Shown here: piece by piece, positions 24,641 through 36,240 of the stretch
Layout of the letters: each line of letters begins with the position of its first letter
Position numbering within the stretch: position 1 is the stretch's first letter
Origin: Lycium barbarum
Taxonomy: Eukaryota > Streptophyta > Magnoliopsida > Solanales > Solanaceae
Assembly (NCBI RefSeq): GCF_019175385.1
Contig: NC_083346.1
Span: forward strand, 91,456,333-91,520,332
Direction: 5' to 3'
DNA: 64,000 nt
Program-made: the position numbers and the translations under genes
The notes under the pieces: generated by a model
What the model was told of the DNA's origin: nothing
The model's input: only the letters and a program-made list of their open reading frames with translations
Databases searched by the model: none

Positions 24641-25500
24641 GATGTGTTCCTGGAAGAGCTTCCAGGCCTTCCTCCCGAATGGCATTTTGATTTCGCCATT
24701 GATGTGCTGCCAGGCACTAAGCCTATATCTATTCCTCCTTATAGAATGGCTCCCGCAGAATTGAAAGAGTTGAAGGAGAAATTGAAAGACTTGCTTGAAA
24801 AAGGCTTTATTAGGCCTAGTTCATCCCCGGGGGGAGCACCCGTATTGTTCGTCCGAAAGAAAGATGGCTCTTTGAGAATGTGCATTGATTACCGACAACT
24901 GAATAAGGTGACGATTAAGAACAAGTATCCTCTTCCGAGGATTGATGACTTATTTGATCAATTGCAAGGTGCCAAATGGTTTTCAAAGATTGATTTGAGG
25001 TTCGAGTATCATCAAGTGAGAGTTAGGGAGAAATATATCCCTAAGATAGCCTTCGGAACAAGATATGGTCATTTTGAGTTCCAGGTAATGTCGTTTGGGC
25101 TAACTAATGCACCAGCAGTGTTTATGGATTTGATGAACGATGTGTTCCGAGGCAGAACATGCGGATCATTTGCGTACTATCCTTGGAGTTCTTCGAACTC
25201 GAGAGTTGTTTGCAAAGTTTTCCAAATGTGAGTTTTGGTTGAACTCAGTGGCATTTTTGGGGCACATTGTTGCAGCCGATGGTATTCAAGTGGACAGTCA
25301 AAAGATTGAGGCCGTGAAAACTTGGCCAAGGCCCACAACTCCTACGGAGGTTCGTAGCTTTCTTGGCTTAGCAGGTTATTACAGGAGATTCGTTGAAGGT
25401 TTTTCTTCTATCTCTGCACCACTCACAATGTTGACCCAGAAATCGGCAAAGTTTCAATGGACAGATACTTGTGAACGTAGCTTCCAAGAGTTAAAAAGTA
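24641..25500 (+). pseudogene. Tekay reverse transcriptase, catalytic segment deleted
   Basis: The N-terminal RT is readable: [68 protein letters not shown] and the FGLTNAP motif. After [11 protein letters not shown] (about 25145) the sequence jumps directly to the thumb region ([20 protein letters not shown]) in the next frame. The segment that should carry YxDD, which holds two of the catalytic aspartates, is missing. Without it the enzyme cannot polymerise. A frameshift of +1 at the join confirms a net deletion that is not a multiple of three. The rest of the RT thumb and the connection ([19 protein letters not shown]) are intact. Confidence 0.88.
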
Positions 25501-25920
25501 GATTGACTTCCGCCCCAGTCTTGACACTTCCAGAGGGATTGGAAGGATATGTTGTTTATTGTGATGCTTCAAGTGTTGGGCTAGGCTGTGTATTGATGCA
25601 ACATGGTAAAGTGATTGCGTATGCTTCAAGGCAATTGCGGAAACATGAGCGGAATTATCCAACCCATGATTTAGAATTGGCCGCGGTGGTTTATGCATTA
25701 AAGATATGGAGACATTATTTATATGGTGTCCATGTGGATATTTATACAGATCATAAGAGTCTTCAGTATATCTTCAAGTAGAAAGAGTTAAATTTGTGGC
25801 AACGACGATGGTTGGAACTGCTAAAAGATTATGACGTTGATATCTTGTATCACCCCGGAAAGGCAAATGTTGTAGCTGATGCTCTTAGCCGCAGATCTAT
25901 GGGAAGTTTATGTGATGTAC
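25500..25920 (+). pseudogene. Tekay RNase H
   Basis: Degrades the RNA of the RNA-DNA hybrid. The conserved segments are visible: [17 protein letters not shown] with the first Asp, [17 protein letters not shown] with the Glu, and [12 protein letters not shown] with the second Asp. A TAG at 25779-25781 follows (a change from CAG would explain it). The frame continues to the conserved [11 protein letters not shown] end at about 25890. Confidence 0.85.
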
Positions 25921-26071
25921 GACCAGAAAAAGAGAAATGGCCCGTGAACTCCAAAAATTAGCTAGTCTAGGAGTTCGAGTAGTGGACTCGGGTAGCAAGG
26001 GAACTACTATTCAGAATTCAGCAGTCTCATCGCTAGTAGCAAAAGTGAAGAAGTGACAATAGGAAGATTCC

Positions 26072-27500
26072 ATGCTAACACATTACAGGGATACACTTCC
26101 TAAAAAAGAGGAGTCATCATTTGATATTTCAGGAGACGGAGTTCTCCGATATCGAGGCAGATTATGCGTTCCCGATGTGGCAGGTTTACGCCACCAGATA
26201 TTGAGAGAAGCTCATTGTTCCCGTTATTCTGTTCGCCCCGGAGCGATGAAAATGTATCATGACCTTAAGTCTATATATTGGTGGAATGGAATGAAGAAAG
26301 ATATAGCGGAGTTCGTAGCTCAATGTCCAAATTCTCAACAAGTAAAAATCGAGCATCAAAAGCCGGGTGGATTGTTGCAAGCCATAGAGATCCCAACTTG
26401 GAAGTGGGAAGTGATTAACATGGACTTTATTTCAGGCTTACCCCGTTCTCGATGTAAGTATGATTCTATATGGGTGATTGTGGATAGACTCACCAAGTCA
26501 GCTCATTTCCTACCAGTCAGAACGACGTATGTGGCAGAGGATTATGCAAAGCTTTATCTTAAAGAGATAGTGAGATTCCATGGTGTTCCAGTATCTATTA
26601 TCTCAGATAGAGGGACTCAGTTTACAGCCAATTTTTGGAAGTCTTTCCAAGAGGGTCTAGGGACCCAAGTGAGCCTTAGCACAGTATTTCACCCACAGAT
26701 CGATGGGCAAGCTGAACGTACCATTCAGACTCTTGAAGATATGTTGCGGGCATGTATGATAGATTTTGGGGGAAATTGAGATGACCATTTGCCACTCATT
26801 GAATTTGCTTACAATAATAGCTATCATTCTAGCATTCAGATGGCATCGTACGAAGCTTTGTATGGGCGAAAGTATAGATCCCCAATTGGGTGGTTTGAAA
26901 CAGGAGAGACTAAATTGATAGGGCCAGACTTGGTCCAGCAAGCCATCGAAAAAGTCAAGCTCATACAAGATCGGTTGTTAGCAGCTCAAAGTCGTCAAAA
27001 GTCCTATGCGGATAATCATCGAAGAGACTTAGAGTTCCAAGTGAAAGATTGGGTATTTTTGAAAGTGTCGCCAATGAAGGGTGTTATGAGATTTGGCAAA
27101 AAGCGAAAGCTTAGTCCCCGATACATTGGACCCTATGAGATTGTGCGAAAGATAGGCAAAGTGGCCTATGAGTTAGATCTACCTCCGGATTTGGAGTCAA
27201 TCCATCCAGTTTTTCATGTCTCGATGCTTCGAAAATGTGTTGGAGATCCTACTACGATCATGCCAATAAGTGATGTGCAAGTGACAGAAAAGTTGACTTA
27301 TGAAGAAGTGCCCATTGCCATACTAGATAGGCAAGTACGGAGGCTTAGAAACAAAGAAGTGACCTCAGTTAAGGTTTTATGGAGAAGCAGTATACGAGAG
27401 GAAATGACATGGGAAGCGGAAGAAAGTATGTGATCCAGATACCCGCATTTGTTTCAGCCCTTGGAAGAGATCCAAGATGAGACGTTAAGATTTTAAGGTA
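26072..27500 (+). pseudogene. Tekay integrase with chromovirus-type C-terminus, broken
   Basis: Inserts the cDNA. In the zinc-binding N-terminus, two of the four expected HHCC ligands are changed: R instead of H in SVRPG, and S instead of C in CPNSQQ. The core keeps the three acidic residues: NMDFISGLP, DRGTQFTANFW and the E of GQAERTIQ. A TGA at 26777 (TGG expected) splits the frame. The C-terminal domain reads GPYEIVRKIGKVAYEL, then HPVFHVSMLRKC. The end, VLWRSSIREEMTWEAEESM, stop, SRYPHLF, is typical of Tekay/Del elements. The stop at 27431 fits CGA to TGA. Confidence 0.88.
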
Positions 27501-27686
27501 TGTGTGTTTTTATTTATGCTTTTGGATCGTGTGTGACCAAATTCTATTGCTATTATGTTGTGGCCCGGTGAGGCATTTTTATTATGGGTTGTTGTGACAG
27601 GATGGTAGCGCCATATTATAGGGGAGACTCTGGCGAAATTTTTATAGAATCCCCGAAGACTTTAACATTCGAGGACGAATGTTCTT

Positions 27687-27699
27687 AAGGGGGCAAGAA
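27687..27699 (+). promoter_or_regulatory. Polypurine tract
   Basis: AAGGGGGCAAGAA directly before the 3' LTR. Primes plus-strand DNA synthesis in related elements. Confidence 0.85.
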
Positions 27700-30170
27700 T
27701 GTTACACCTCGGAAAAAAATCCTCCGTTGTTGCACAAGTGCATGAACTAGTGAGGAGTACGAGTATACGATATTTCCATGAGTAAGAAATGACATTTGAT
27801 GACCCTAAGTGAGATTTCAAAGGCATCCGATGTTAGACGAGAAAGTTGGCCAAGAGAAGGCAAGCCATACAATAGGGTTCGGAAGGGAATTATGAGTAAT
27901 GAGTTAACGAGGCCTTAATGATGTCTTGGAGAAGAGTGATAACGTCCCTTAGATTGGTATTGAAGTGTTGAACAAGTGTTAAGAAGGTTCCATAAAGATT
28001 GGAGATCAAACGAATCGACGAAACGAACTTCGGAACCACTGGGGTTATACGACCAAACATACTGGCCGTATAAATTATATGGTCCGTATGTTTGGGACCG
28101 TATAATCAGCCCAGAAAGGCAAACGTTTCTGGACCAAATATACGGCTAGACATACGGCCCGTATAAATTATACAGACCGTATGTTGGTCTGTATATACGG
28201 TCGGGGACTGTTTTTGTGTATTAAATAAGGGAGCCAAGGTTTATTTCATTTCATTTCTACAAGACACCCCTTCTCTCTAAAAAATCTCTCTACATATATT
28301 CCATAAGAATTCAAGGATATTTGGTGATCAACAACATAAACTAAGTGAATCAAGTATAAGAAAACCCATTGAAGATCATACAAGTCAAGAAATCTCATGG
28401 AGATAAACTAGGGTTTTGCCCAAGTGGAGTATTATCAACCAAGGCTTGTTCCTACAACATCTAAGGTAAGATTCATGATATTTCTATGTTGTTTAAGGTA
28501 TTTAAGAGTTGAAATACTTGGATTGTAGAAAGGTATGGGAAAATGGGTCATAAATGTGGAATAGTGTCATTTTGAGAAATAGTTTGAATTGAGTTATGAG
28601 TCTTGATGTATTGTGATGTAAATATGTTATAAATGATGCTGAGAACATGAGATGAATAATGACTATTGTTATGGTATTGTGAATGTATTATTGACATTTG
28701 GGAGTTGATATACGTTATGGAGGAATGTCGTATAAATAGAGGAGATGTTGTCCGATTTTCTCTAGCTTTAGTCATATATGCTAGCTATCGATTCTAATGA
28801 TAGTATGACTTTAATGAAGGTAGAAACGCTAGCATTGGAGGAGAACGCGCAAGTGTAGAGTAGTTGAACGGAAAAGGTATGTAAGGCTAACCCTTCTTTC
28901 ATAAGGCATGGTTCTTTGACCAAATATCTAAATCTTCTTTAAGACTATATTATTCTTCAAATGATTGATCTTCCGAGCTAGTAAGCTCACGATTCTTGAT
29001 ACGCCACGATCATACAAAGTTCCTCGTATGACGAGTAAGCCTATAAAGATATGTGTGACGAATGAGGATAATAGTAATGACGATATTGATGACGACTATA
29101 ATGGTAATAGCGATGATGATAACGATGGCGATGATGATAGTAATGATAATAGTAAAGATGCTTATGAGCTATATGTATGTATGCCCTTGTATGGCTTCTA
29201 TGGAACACCGAGCTTATATGGCCGGGTAGTATATGTATAGATGTATATGAATGTATGTTACGTAATGCGCGCACACCACTGCAGTTGGGTATGAATGGCA
29301 CTGAGCCTTGGTAGGGCCAGGTATGTATAACACCGAGCCTTGGTTGGCCGGGTATGTATGATCACCGATCCTAGCTATGGTCGGGTACGTGAAACACCGA
29401 ACCTTCGATGTCGGGTATGCTATGTGAACGATGCGTATATGATATGATTATGTATATGATATGGATATGAGCATGAATACGAATATAGTACGAATATGAG
29501 TACAGATACGGATACGGATGTATGTACACAATTATGTGCGAGAAATGGAAAGTTCCTATGAAAGGCAAGTAAGTGCCTACGACGATGATATCACCATCTC
29601 CCATCTTGTGCTATTTCTCATGTTGTTAATTATGCTTCTATATTGATATTGATTCTGCTTTACATACTTAGTACATTCTTCGTACTGACGTCCTTTTGTT
29701 TGTGGACACTGTGTCATGCCCGCAGGTGCACAGGGAGACAGGCGCGATTCATAGCTGTATTCTCAGAGACTACATAGCAGAGCTCCATTTCATTCGGAGC
29801 CATAGCTTTTGGGTACTTATTCTTTTGTGTATATAATTATGGGCATAGCGGGGTCTTGTCCCGCTTATGTGATATATTATACTCTTCTTAGAGGCTCGTA
29901 GACATGTGAATATGGTTAGATGTGTCTGGCCTTGTCGGCCTATATTTTGTATATTATTTTGATAGCCTTGACGGCTCATGTATATTGACGTGGTATAGAT
30001 GTCAACCATGATATGAAAGCATTGTCGTCCAATGGGACTAGCATGAATGTTGATTAGAAATGTATGTTTAATTATGTGGCTCACCTAAATGTAAGTGAAG
30101 TGTAAGCCAAGGGGTGCCCGGGTGGGCTAGCACCGGGCGCTCGTCGCGGCCCTCTAGACGGGTCGTGACA
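27700..30170 (+). repeat. 3' LTR of Tekay element A
   Basis: 2471 bp, TG...CA. Differs from the 5' LTR by scattered substitutions and one 11-bp insertion. It is followed directly by CAACC, matching the bases before the 5' LTR. Confidence 0.93.
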
Positions 30171-30217
30171 CAACCCAAGAACCACGGTTGAATCAGTTCA
30201 ACTTTACCCTCAATCAT

Positions 30218-32912
30218 TGTTATACCCCATTTTAACCGGAGTCAAAATGGTTTACAACATTTCGGTAATTCCAGGGATAATTAAAATTAAGGAGTCGCCA
30301 CCTAATTATTTATGGTGAATTAGGACACCTAAAGTTAACTAAAGTTATTGTCTAAAGTTAACTCCGTTACGGTCTACTAACTTAAAGATTCTAAGTAAGG
30401 GCTCAATTAATCTAAAGGGAAGGTGTTAAGCACCCTTTAAGATTCATTAACAATGGTTAACCGACCGGACTTAAATTAATTAGCTTATGTGCTGAATATG
30501 CTAAAGGGTTATTAAAAATATATAAATCTCTATTGGCTATATTTGAATTATCTCTTTTTAAAACAAAACGTTGGAACCAGTAGACAGTGATTAACGTAAA
30601 ACTTGTAAAGTATTGCATTCACTTTTGAAAATATTGCTAACTGGGCAAGGGATATAAATGTACAATGTCAATAATGTGACTTTAGCTGGTAAGGTATTGT
30701 TTAGAAGCTAATTTTTAAAGTTGATAAAAATCTTGAGTATATTAGCCAAAAATCAGTTAGGCAACCAATGATGAGTAAAGCACAAAATTTAAAATCTTTT
30801 AAGAATTTGGCCTCATAAAATAGGTAATGAAGTAGCTTACTAAGTCAGAGAAGCACTTAAGTGATTGAAAACCTTGTTATTAATCCTATGTTAGTCATGG
30901 CTCCTAACAGATAATGAATAATTAAAAGTTTCAAATTACACCAGCAAATATAATGAAGCAAATCAATGGAACATTCTGCCGAGTTTCGACGGTTTTTGTG
31001 CAACTAGAAGATAAATAATATGTAGAGGACAGCTTGCACTAAAACTCAGAATTTCACCTCGCTCCTCTTTTGTTTCTCTGTTCGGATGCATTTAGGAGGG
31101 AGCGAGGAAAATAAATGGCGAGGCATGGAGAGGTCATGCAGACTCCTTTGCGAGGCATCGTTGAGTCTCAAAGTGAAACTCTTCGACTCCGGTTTTCATG
31201 CAAAGAAAGAAAAGTTACAGTGAGAATGAGAGAAATCTGATCCTTGCATCAAATATGGAGAGGACATTATAAGTAAAATGAAATCACTCTACCATTTAAA
31301 CCACCCATATTCTGTAAGCTAACAAATTTCACATAATGAAAGAAAAAACAAGACTTAAGCATACTACTACTTATCCCAAAATCTTCGGTCCAAACAGTGC
31401 ATTAGTTAGATTAAAGGTGCCTCCTTTTACTTAAATCTGAAACCAAAAGGGATACGTTTTCTAAGGATCATGGTAGAAATGAAATAAACAGACAATCAAT
31501 ACTTTCCACTATCATAGAGAAGGATAAATCTTGGCATCTAAGTACATATAAAGATCTTGTATCCTAGCATCTAAACCAACGTTACAGAGATGAAGCCTAA
31601 TGTATTCACATAAGCAGTTGAGCCAATATTCATCAATCGGGTTTTTGAATATACAGAGAGAAAGTTATCTTCCTAAAAGGCATGGTTTCCTAACAAGAGA
31701 ACTCTAACTCGTGATTTTATCTAAAACAGGAAACATTTATTACACACTAGCCGTAAAGGAAAAATAGAGGAAAAGATTCAAGCTTAAGATTTACCAACCT
31801 TTTATTGGTACAGTGAACAAGGACGCCAACCTCAGATCTAACTCTCTTTCATGAACAACACTAGAAGATCTCTGCTATGGCTCGAGGCCAACAGAGATAG
31901 AGTAAGAACAAGAAGAAAACTGATGCTTTAGAGTAAAAATAGCATTTTTCGTTGTTCACCCGTGGGTTATCAGATTCAAGGTGTTCTAAGATGTTCAAGG
32001 TTGTTCTAAGATGTTCAAGTTTGTTCCCCTTTAGGATGAGGATTTAAGGAGTATTTATGGGGGTGGAAAACTAGGGTTCGAGATTCATGAGCGGGAACTT
32101 TTCAACTTTGAAATATAGTCGTTGTGAGAGGTCAAAATCGTGTCGGAAGAGAGAAGAGAAAGGGACTGATATGGATCCAGAGAGAAAATAAGCCCGTGAC
32201 CTATCTCTAGTCTAAAACGAATCTCTGTGATGAAATTTTGACTTGGAACAAAGAGATTTGTGGAAGAAAATAAAATGGCTTAGAGTGATGTCTGAAACTT
32301 TCACGAAATGGTGGAGCGGGGTCTTGTGATGGTGAAGAAAGGTATAGAAATCGTCCAAAAATGGAAGGGAAAAGGAGATGCAACTGATGGGGATAGAAAT
32401 TAGGTTTAGGAAAAGGTAAAAGATATTATGGGCCGGGTCTTCAACATTTAGTAATTAATTAGCTAAATGGGATGCAGATACACGAATTGGGCTCGTAAGA
32501 ATGGGCTTCAAACAGTTGAAATTGTTGGGTATTTTCTTCTTCTAATTAATTTCTTTTGGACTTCTAACTTAATAACTAGTACAATATATTATCACGTGAT
32601 GGCAATTACTAATTAATATGTAGAAAATAAAGTACTAATATTACGAACTTATCGTTAATGATTTAGCATATAAAGCATCGACTTATAGCTAATTTAATAA
32701 GTACAAAAATAAAGTAATGACGATCAATTATTAAAAAGAGGTGTAAAATAATAAAAATGTAATTAAGTTAGTAATTCTAAAAATGGTGCCAATGATAATA
32801 AAAAGGGTAATTACTATAATAGTAGAGAATAGTAGCGAAAATAAGATAATTATTAATTTAGAAGCTTAGAAAGTGAATAGGAAGAAAGAAGCGTCAAAAT
32901 TGGGTGTCAACA
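30218..32912 (-). mobile_element. Solo LTR of a Tat/Ogre-like element, TSD ATCAT
   Basis: TGTTATACCCC to GGTGTCAACA, with ATCAT at 30213-30217 and at 32913-32917. It shares its first ~210 bases (from the TGTTATA side) with the Ogre LTR at 51311, including GGAGTCGCCACCTAATTA. It is otherwise distinct and only half as long. A TATA-like box is on the minus strand at 32051-32060. Inserted in the LTR of Tekay family B. No gene seen inside. Confidence 0.92.
32051..32060 (-). promoter_or_regulatory. LTR TATA-like box
   Basis: The minus strand reads CCATAAATAC, in the same relative place as the CTATAAATAG boxes of the related LTRs. Confidence 0.4.
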
Positions 32913-33679
32913 ATCATGATACAATACCATAGGCTTGCTACTCTTGTAGTTTCTAACTTTCTTGATGGAAGATTTGGTTGTTTCCACTTGTTTTGGGCCA
33001 AATTTTCGTGGGTGGAAGTTGGGGAAATATTCTAGAGGGTTGGGGAATGTTTTAGAGGTGTTGGATGAAAAAACAAATAAGGGTAAAACCCCTTTTCTAG
33101 AGCTCTAGAGTTGGGTTGGACCGACCTAGAGTCTTCGGCTACTGTAGCAGCCCGGTTACTGTAGCAGCGCGCACTGTAGCGCGCGTTTCTGCTTTGTCAA
33201 CCTAACTTGTAACGTCCATAATTCTCTACTTCGATGTTGTATTGACGAGCGGTTTGTTGCGTTGGAAAATAGACTCGACGAACTTTATCTTAGGCTTTTG
33301 AAACACCTTAAAAATCCTAATATACCTAGAGATATACCCCTCCAAAGTTGACCCAAAATTCTGTCCAAAATTCTGCTAACTTTTTTCCAAATCTTCGACA
33401 AACTTATTTTCTTCGATTTGCTTGGTCCCGGAATCTTCCGAAACTCTCCATACATGATAGTTATCATTAATAATACTTGATAATGGTCATGTCCTTTGGT
33501 TTCAAGGTTGTCCTTCCCGGTTATGACTTACGAGATCGTAATTCATCCTTTACTTCATTTTCCCATGACTTGTACCTTCCAAAACTTCATGGAACGTTTC
33601 CGATACTCCATTAATACGGTGAAGTACGTGGCATGCTCATGCTCTAAAAGTGCGCGGTGTAACAACCAGGTTCTTATTT

Positions 33680-34260
33680 CCAGATCAAGTTATTGAATCA
33701 GATTTTGTTATTTTTTTAGTATTATTTTTTCAATTAAAATTTATTTTTCTTGATATTTTTATTAAGTAAGCATATATTGTTATTTTATCATTTATTGAAA
33801 TTTCATTATGCTGACTAGAAAATATGAATCTAGTTATACAAACCTCAAAGAAAAAGAAAAAATGAAACTTTGATACAGTCCCAAAAAGGAGCTCTTGATA
33901 AATTTTTAACAAACAATAAAAAGATAAAATCAAAAAATATAAGAGAATGTTCTCGAGATGAACAAGTTATTAATCCAGTTGAATTAGCTAATAAAACCAT
34001 TCAAAAGAAGAGGAGGAAATTAGTGAGAAATCTGACATAGATTCTCAAGAAACTCAAGAACTTAATGAACCAAATAATTGTATTCCTATAAACATATATG
34101 ATCCTAGTCAATGCACTATATTGATACCAAGTTGAAAGATCTACTAGTAGAAAAGGGACTGATTAGAATTACTAACATAGATATTTCAAATGATAAATTA
34201 TCAAGACATTTCTTTAATACCTATTATTTTAAAAAATTGAGGAATGGGGAAATACATGAG
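33680..34260 (+). pseudogene. hAT-like TTF-domain element, copy 2 fragment
   Basis: Base-level similarity to 14490-15060 is clear along its whole length: the same ATCAAGTTATTGAATC start, the same AATATGAAT...TTATACAAACC frame start near 33810, and the same GATAAATTATCAAGA block near 34190. Several stops and indels break it. Similarity ends after TATTTTAAAAAATTG at about 34235-34250. It lies directly beside the Tekay B LTR, so it was the target of that insertion or lies next to it. Confidence 0.65.
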
Positions 34261-35155
34261 TATTAGAGCAATATAATGTATCACACTAGTCGATGTATCT
34301 CATTGTGTTTATAAAAAAACGTATATCCAGACTTTGAAATCACTGCCCATATAATACAGAAATCTGTTAATAATCAAAGCTAAATTAAGGGGCAGGATAC
34401 TAGACTTAGCAGTAAGAGAGATGGAGGATACTTAAGAGAAAAACAATGGTAATCAAGGTCATAAAGAATTGAAATTCTCAGGTTTATATCATAATATCCT
34501 TTATACGATCTAGAAAGAGGTTAAAAATCTCATTCGTGAAAGTTTAAGTGGAACTTTTCTTTCTCTCGTTCTGCTAAACAGTAGTGTTGCTGGAATGTGT
34601 AGAAGTTTTCTGTTTCTCTTGCTATTGTGAAAATTATAATTTGAGATTCCTTGTAATTAAATTTGATCTGACCACGTATGTCTAGGCCAATAGACAAATG
34701 TCCCCGGAAGATATTGGTTTTGACAAGTAATGCAGATAGTCTTCCACAGGACTTAGATTAAGAAAGGAAAAAACTATGGAACTGAGAGAACGTCATAAAA
34801 TAATGGGGAGATTATAATGGGGGATATCTTTTTAATAGGAGAGAGAATTATTAATTTGTATATTTTATTAATTGGCTCCGATATAAAAAATAAAGAAGAA
34901 ATTTTGTATTTAAGCTATCAGATGCCAAAAGCTAAAACCTGAGCTGTTTAGTGCCAATATTAAGCCCAGGTTGCATTCCCACGTCAATTTTCCTAATTTA
35001 AAAGGAAAAAGCTCAATCAGAACATGAAATGAAGAGTTTTAAGGAATCTTTTAAGTATTAACTCTAAAATAAACGAACCTTAGTCTAGTATCCAACCCCA
35101 TATACTGATATTAACACAAACTAACACTAATAAACGGAAGGATCAAGAGTTAGCG
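34261..35155. other. Unassigned non-coding stretch
   Basis: No gene, RNA or terminal repeat was recognised. Purine-rich and AT-rich, with only short frames. Its last nine bases (35147-35155) resemble the sequence after the hAT element at 36241-36248, which makes it the left flank of that insertion. Confidence 0.5.
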
Positions 35156-36240
35156 TACGGGGTGGCTTTTGGGTGAAGCCTCTAAAGCTTAGGCTTTAGG
35201 CTTCTCAATTTTAGGGGCCCCATTTTTCATCAATATAATTTATTTTTGAAAAATTATATAGTATTCTAAGTACTTTTTGTTATTAAAAGGGAATAGTTAA
35301 TAAATTAATAGAAAATAAGGTCCCTAAATCAGTAAGTAATGTATAGTATATAATTACTCAATCTCTAGTATATTGACAAAGAGCTTGTTTGGATGGGCTT
35401 ATGCCTATAAGTTGTTTGCAGCTTATAAGCTAAAAACAATAAATTGGGGTAGTCTAACTTATTTTTTTTGGCTTATAAGTTGTTTTCAACTTATAAGCTG
35501 CTTTAGATAAGCTAAGTCAAATGAGCCCAATTATTTTTTTGAGTTTATTTTAAGCACAAAATGACTTTAAGCTGGCCAGCCAAACACTAAAAAAAAGCTG
35601 AAACCAGCTTATAAGCAACTTATAAGTCAATCCAAACGGGCTCAAAAAAGAATGCTCCTGATTGGTTTTTCTACAATACTCAATCTACTTTTAACCTTTC
35701 TCTAAACTTTAAATACGCTTTTATGTTCTTCTTTGTTTCTCCAAGAGAGTCTTTGACTTATATTACTATGAAAGACACAGTTTATGAATTTCCTATTTTT
35801 GTTTTTTCTCGGGCACCAAATATTGCAAGAGGTATTGAAGCACCAAATAAGTATTCTCAAATCAAGTTATCAATTTCTTGAATCAGGTTCTATTATTTCA
35901 ATTTTTTAGTATTTTTTTCATCTACAACTTGCTTGTTTTGATATCTTACTATGTAATATATATTGTCTCTTTAATTATTTATTAGAATATAAAATATGTC
36001 AACTAGAAAATTTGATGTTGAAATTGAAAACTCAAGAAAGAAGAATTGAATCTTTGATACAATCTCAAAAAGGAGCTCTTGAGGAAGTAAGTGAGATATC
36101 TGACATAGATCCTCAAAAAGTAGACTTCAAATGAAAAATAATAATGATTTTTTTTTCTATTCTCGTTTTTGTGATAAAAAAAGTTAAGATCCCTCATTGA
36201 GGTTTGACTTTAGGCCCCTAACAGTTTTGAGCCGCCCCTG
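35156..36240 (+). mobile_element. Deleted hAT element (TTF-type relative, copy 3) with degenerate 8-bp TSD
   Basis: The right end, as its reverse complement, begins CAGGGGCGGCTC, a typical hAT terminus. The left end reads TACGGGGTGGCTT, a diverged match. Flanks are GAGTTAGCG (35147-35155) and GAGTTGCG (36241-36248), one inserted base apart. Inside, 35860-36130 aligns with the hAT-like gene at 14617, starting MSTRKF at 35997. Most of the gene is deleted. A separate MITE lies at 35381-35643. Confidence 0.65.
35381..35643. mobile_element. MITE with GAGCTTGTTTGGAT inverted ends, nested in hAT copy
   Basis: The left end GAGCTTGTTTGGATGGGCTTA and the reverse complement of the right end GAGCCCGTTTGGATTGACTTA are imperfect inverted repeats. 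Internally, several GCTTATAAG palindromes are spread throughout. No coding capacity. Confidence 0.75.

Larger units (their letters stand above)
20082..30170 (+). mobile_element. Complete Ty3/gypsy Tekay-type retrotransposon (family A), TSD CAACC
   Basis: All structural parts are present: target duplication CAACC (20077-20081 and 30171-30175), two LTRs starting TGTTACACC and ending GTGACA, a primer site, gag, protease, RT, RNase H, integrase and a polypurine tract. Domain order (integrase last) and a Tekay/Del-like C-terminus place it among chromoviruses. It cannot transpose alone: the RT active-site region is deleted and at least eight stops interrupt the frame. The LTRs show about twenty differences in their first 680 bases by eye, plus an 11-base indel, so insertion was not very recent. 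Confidence 0.93.
18130..33664 (-). mobile_element. 5' LTR of Tekay family B element, split by two later insertions
   Basis: The LTR starts on the minus strand at 33664 (TGTTACACCGCGCAC) and ends at 18130 (GGTCGTGACA). Its own sequence is 33664-32913, 30217-30171 and 20081-18130, about 2.7 kb in all. Between these lie a solo LTR (30218-32912) and a complete Tekay element (20082-30170), each bounded by its own five-base target duplication. The family is shared with the LTR fragment ending at 5612. U3 short repeats lie at 33138-33188. The right flank is a hAT-like copy (33680 onwards). Confidence 0.8.

Noticed and set aside
3871..33664. LTR piece ending at 5612 and LTR starting at 18130 as the two ends of one element
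   Set aside because: They are in opposite orientation, and an LTR pair must be direct repeats; they are two insertions of one family.
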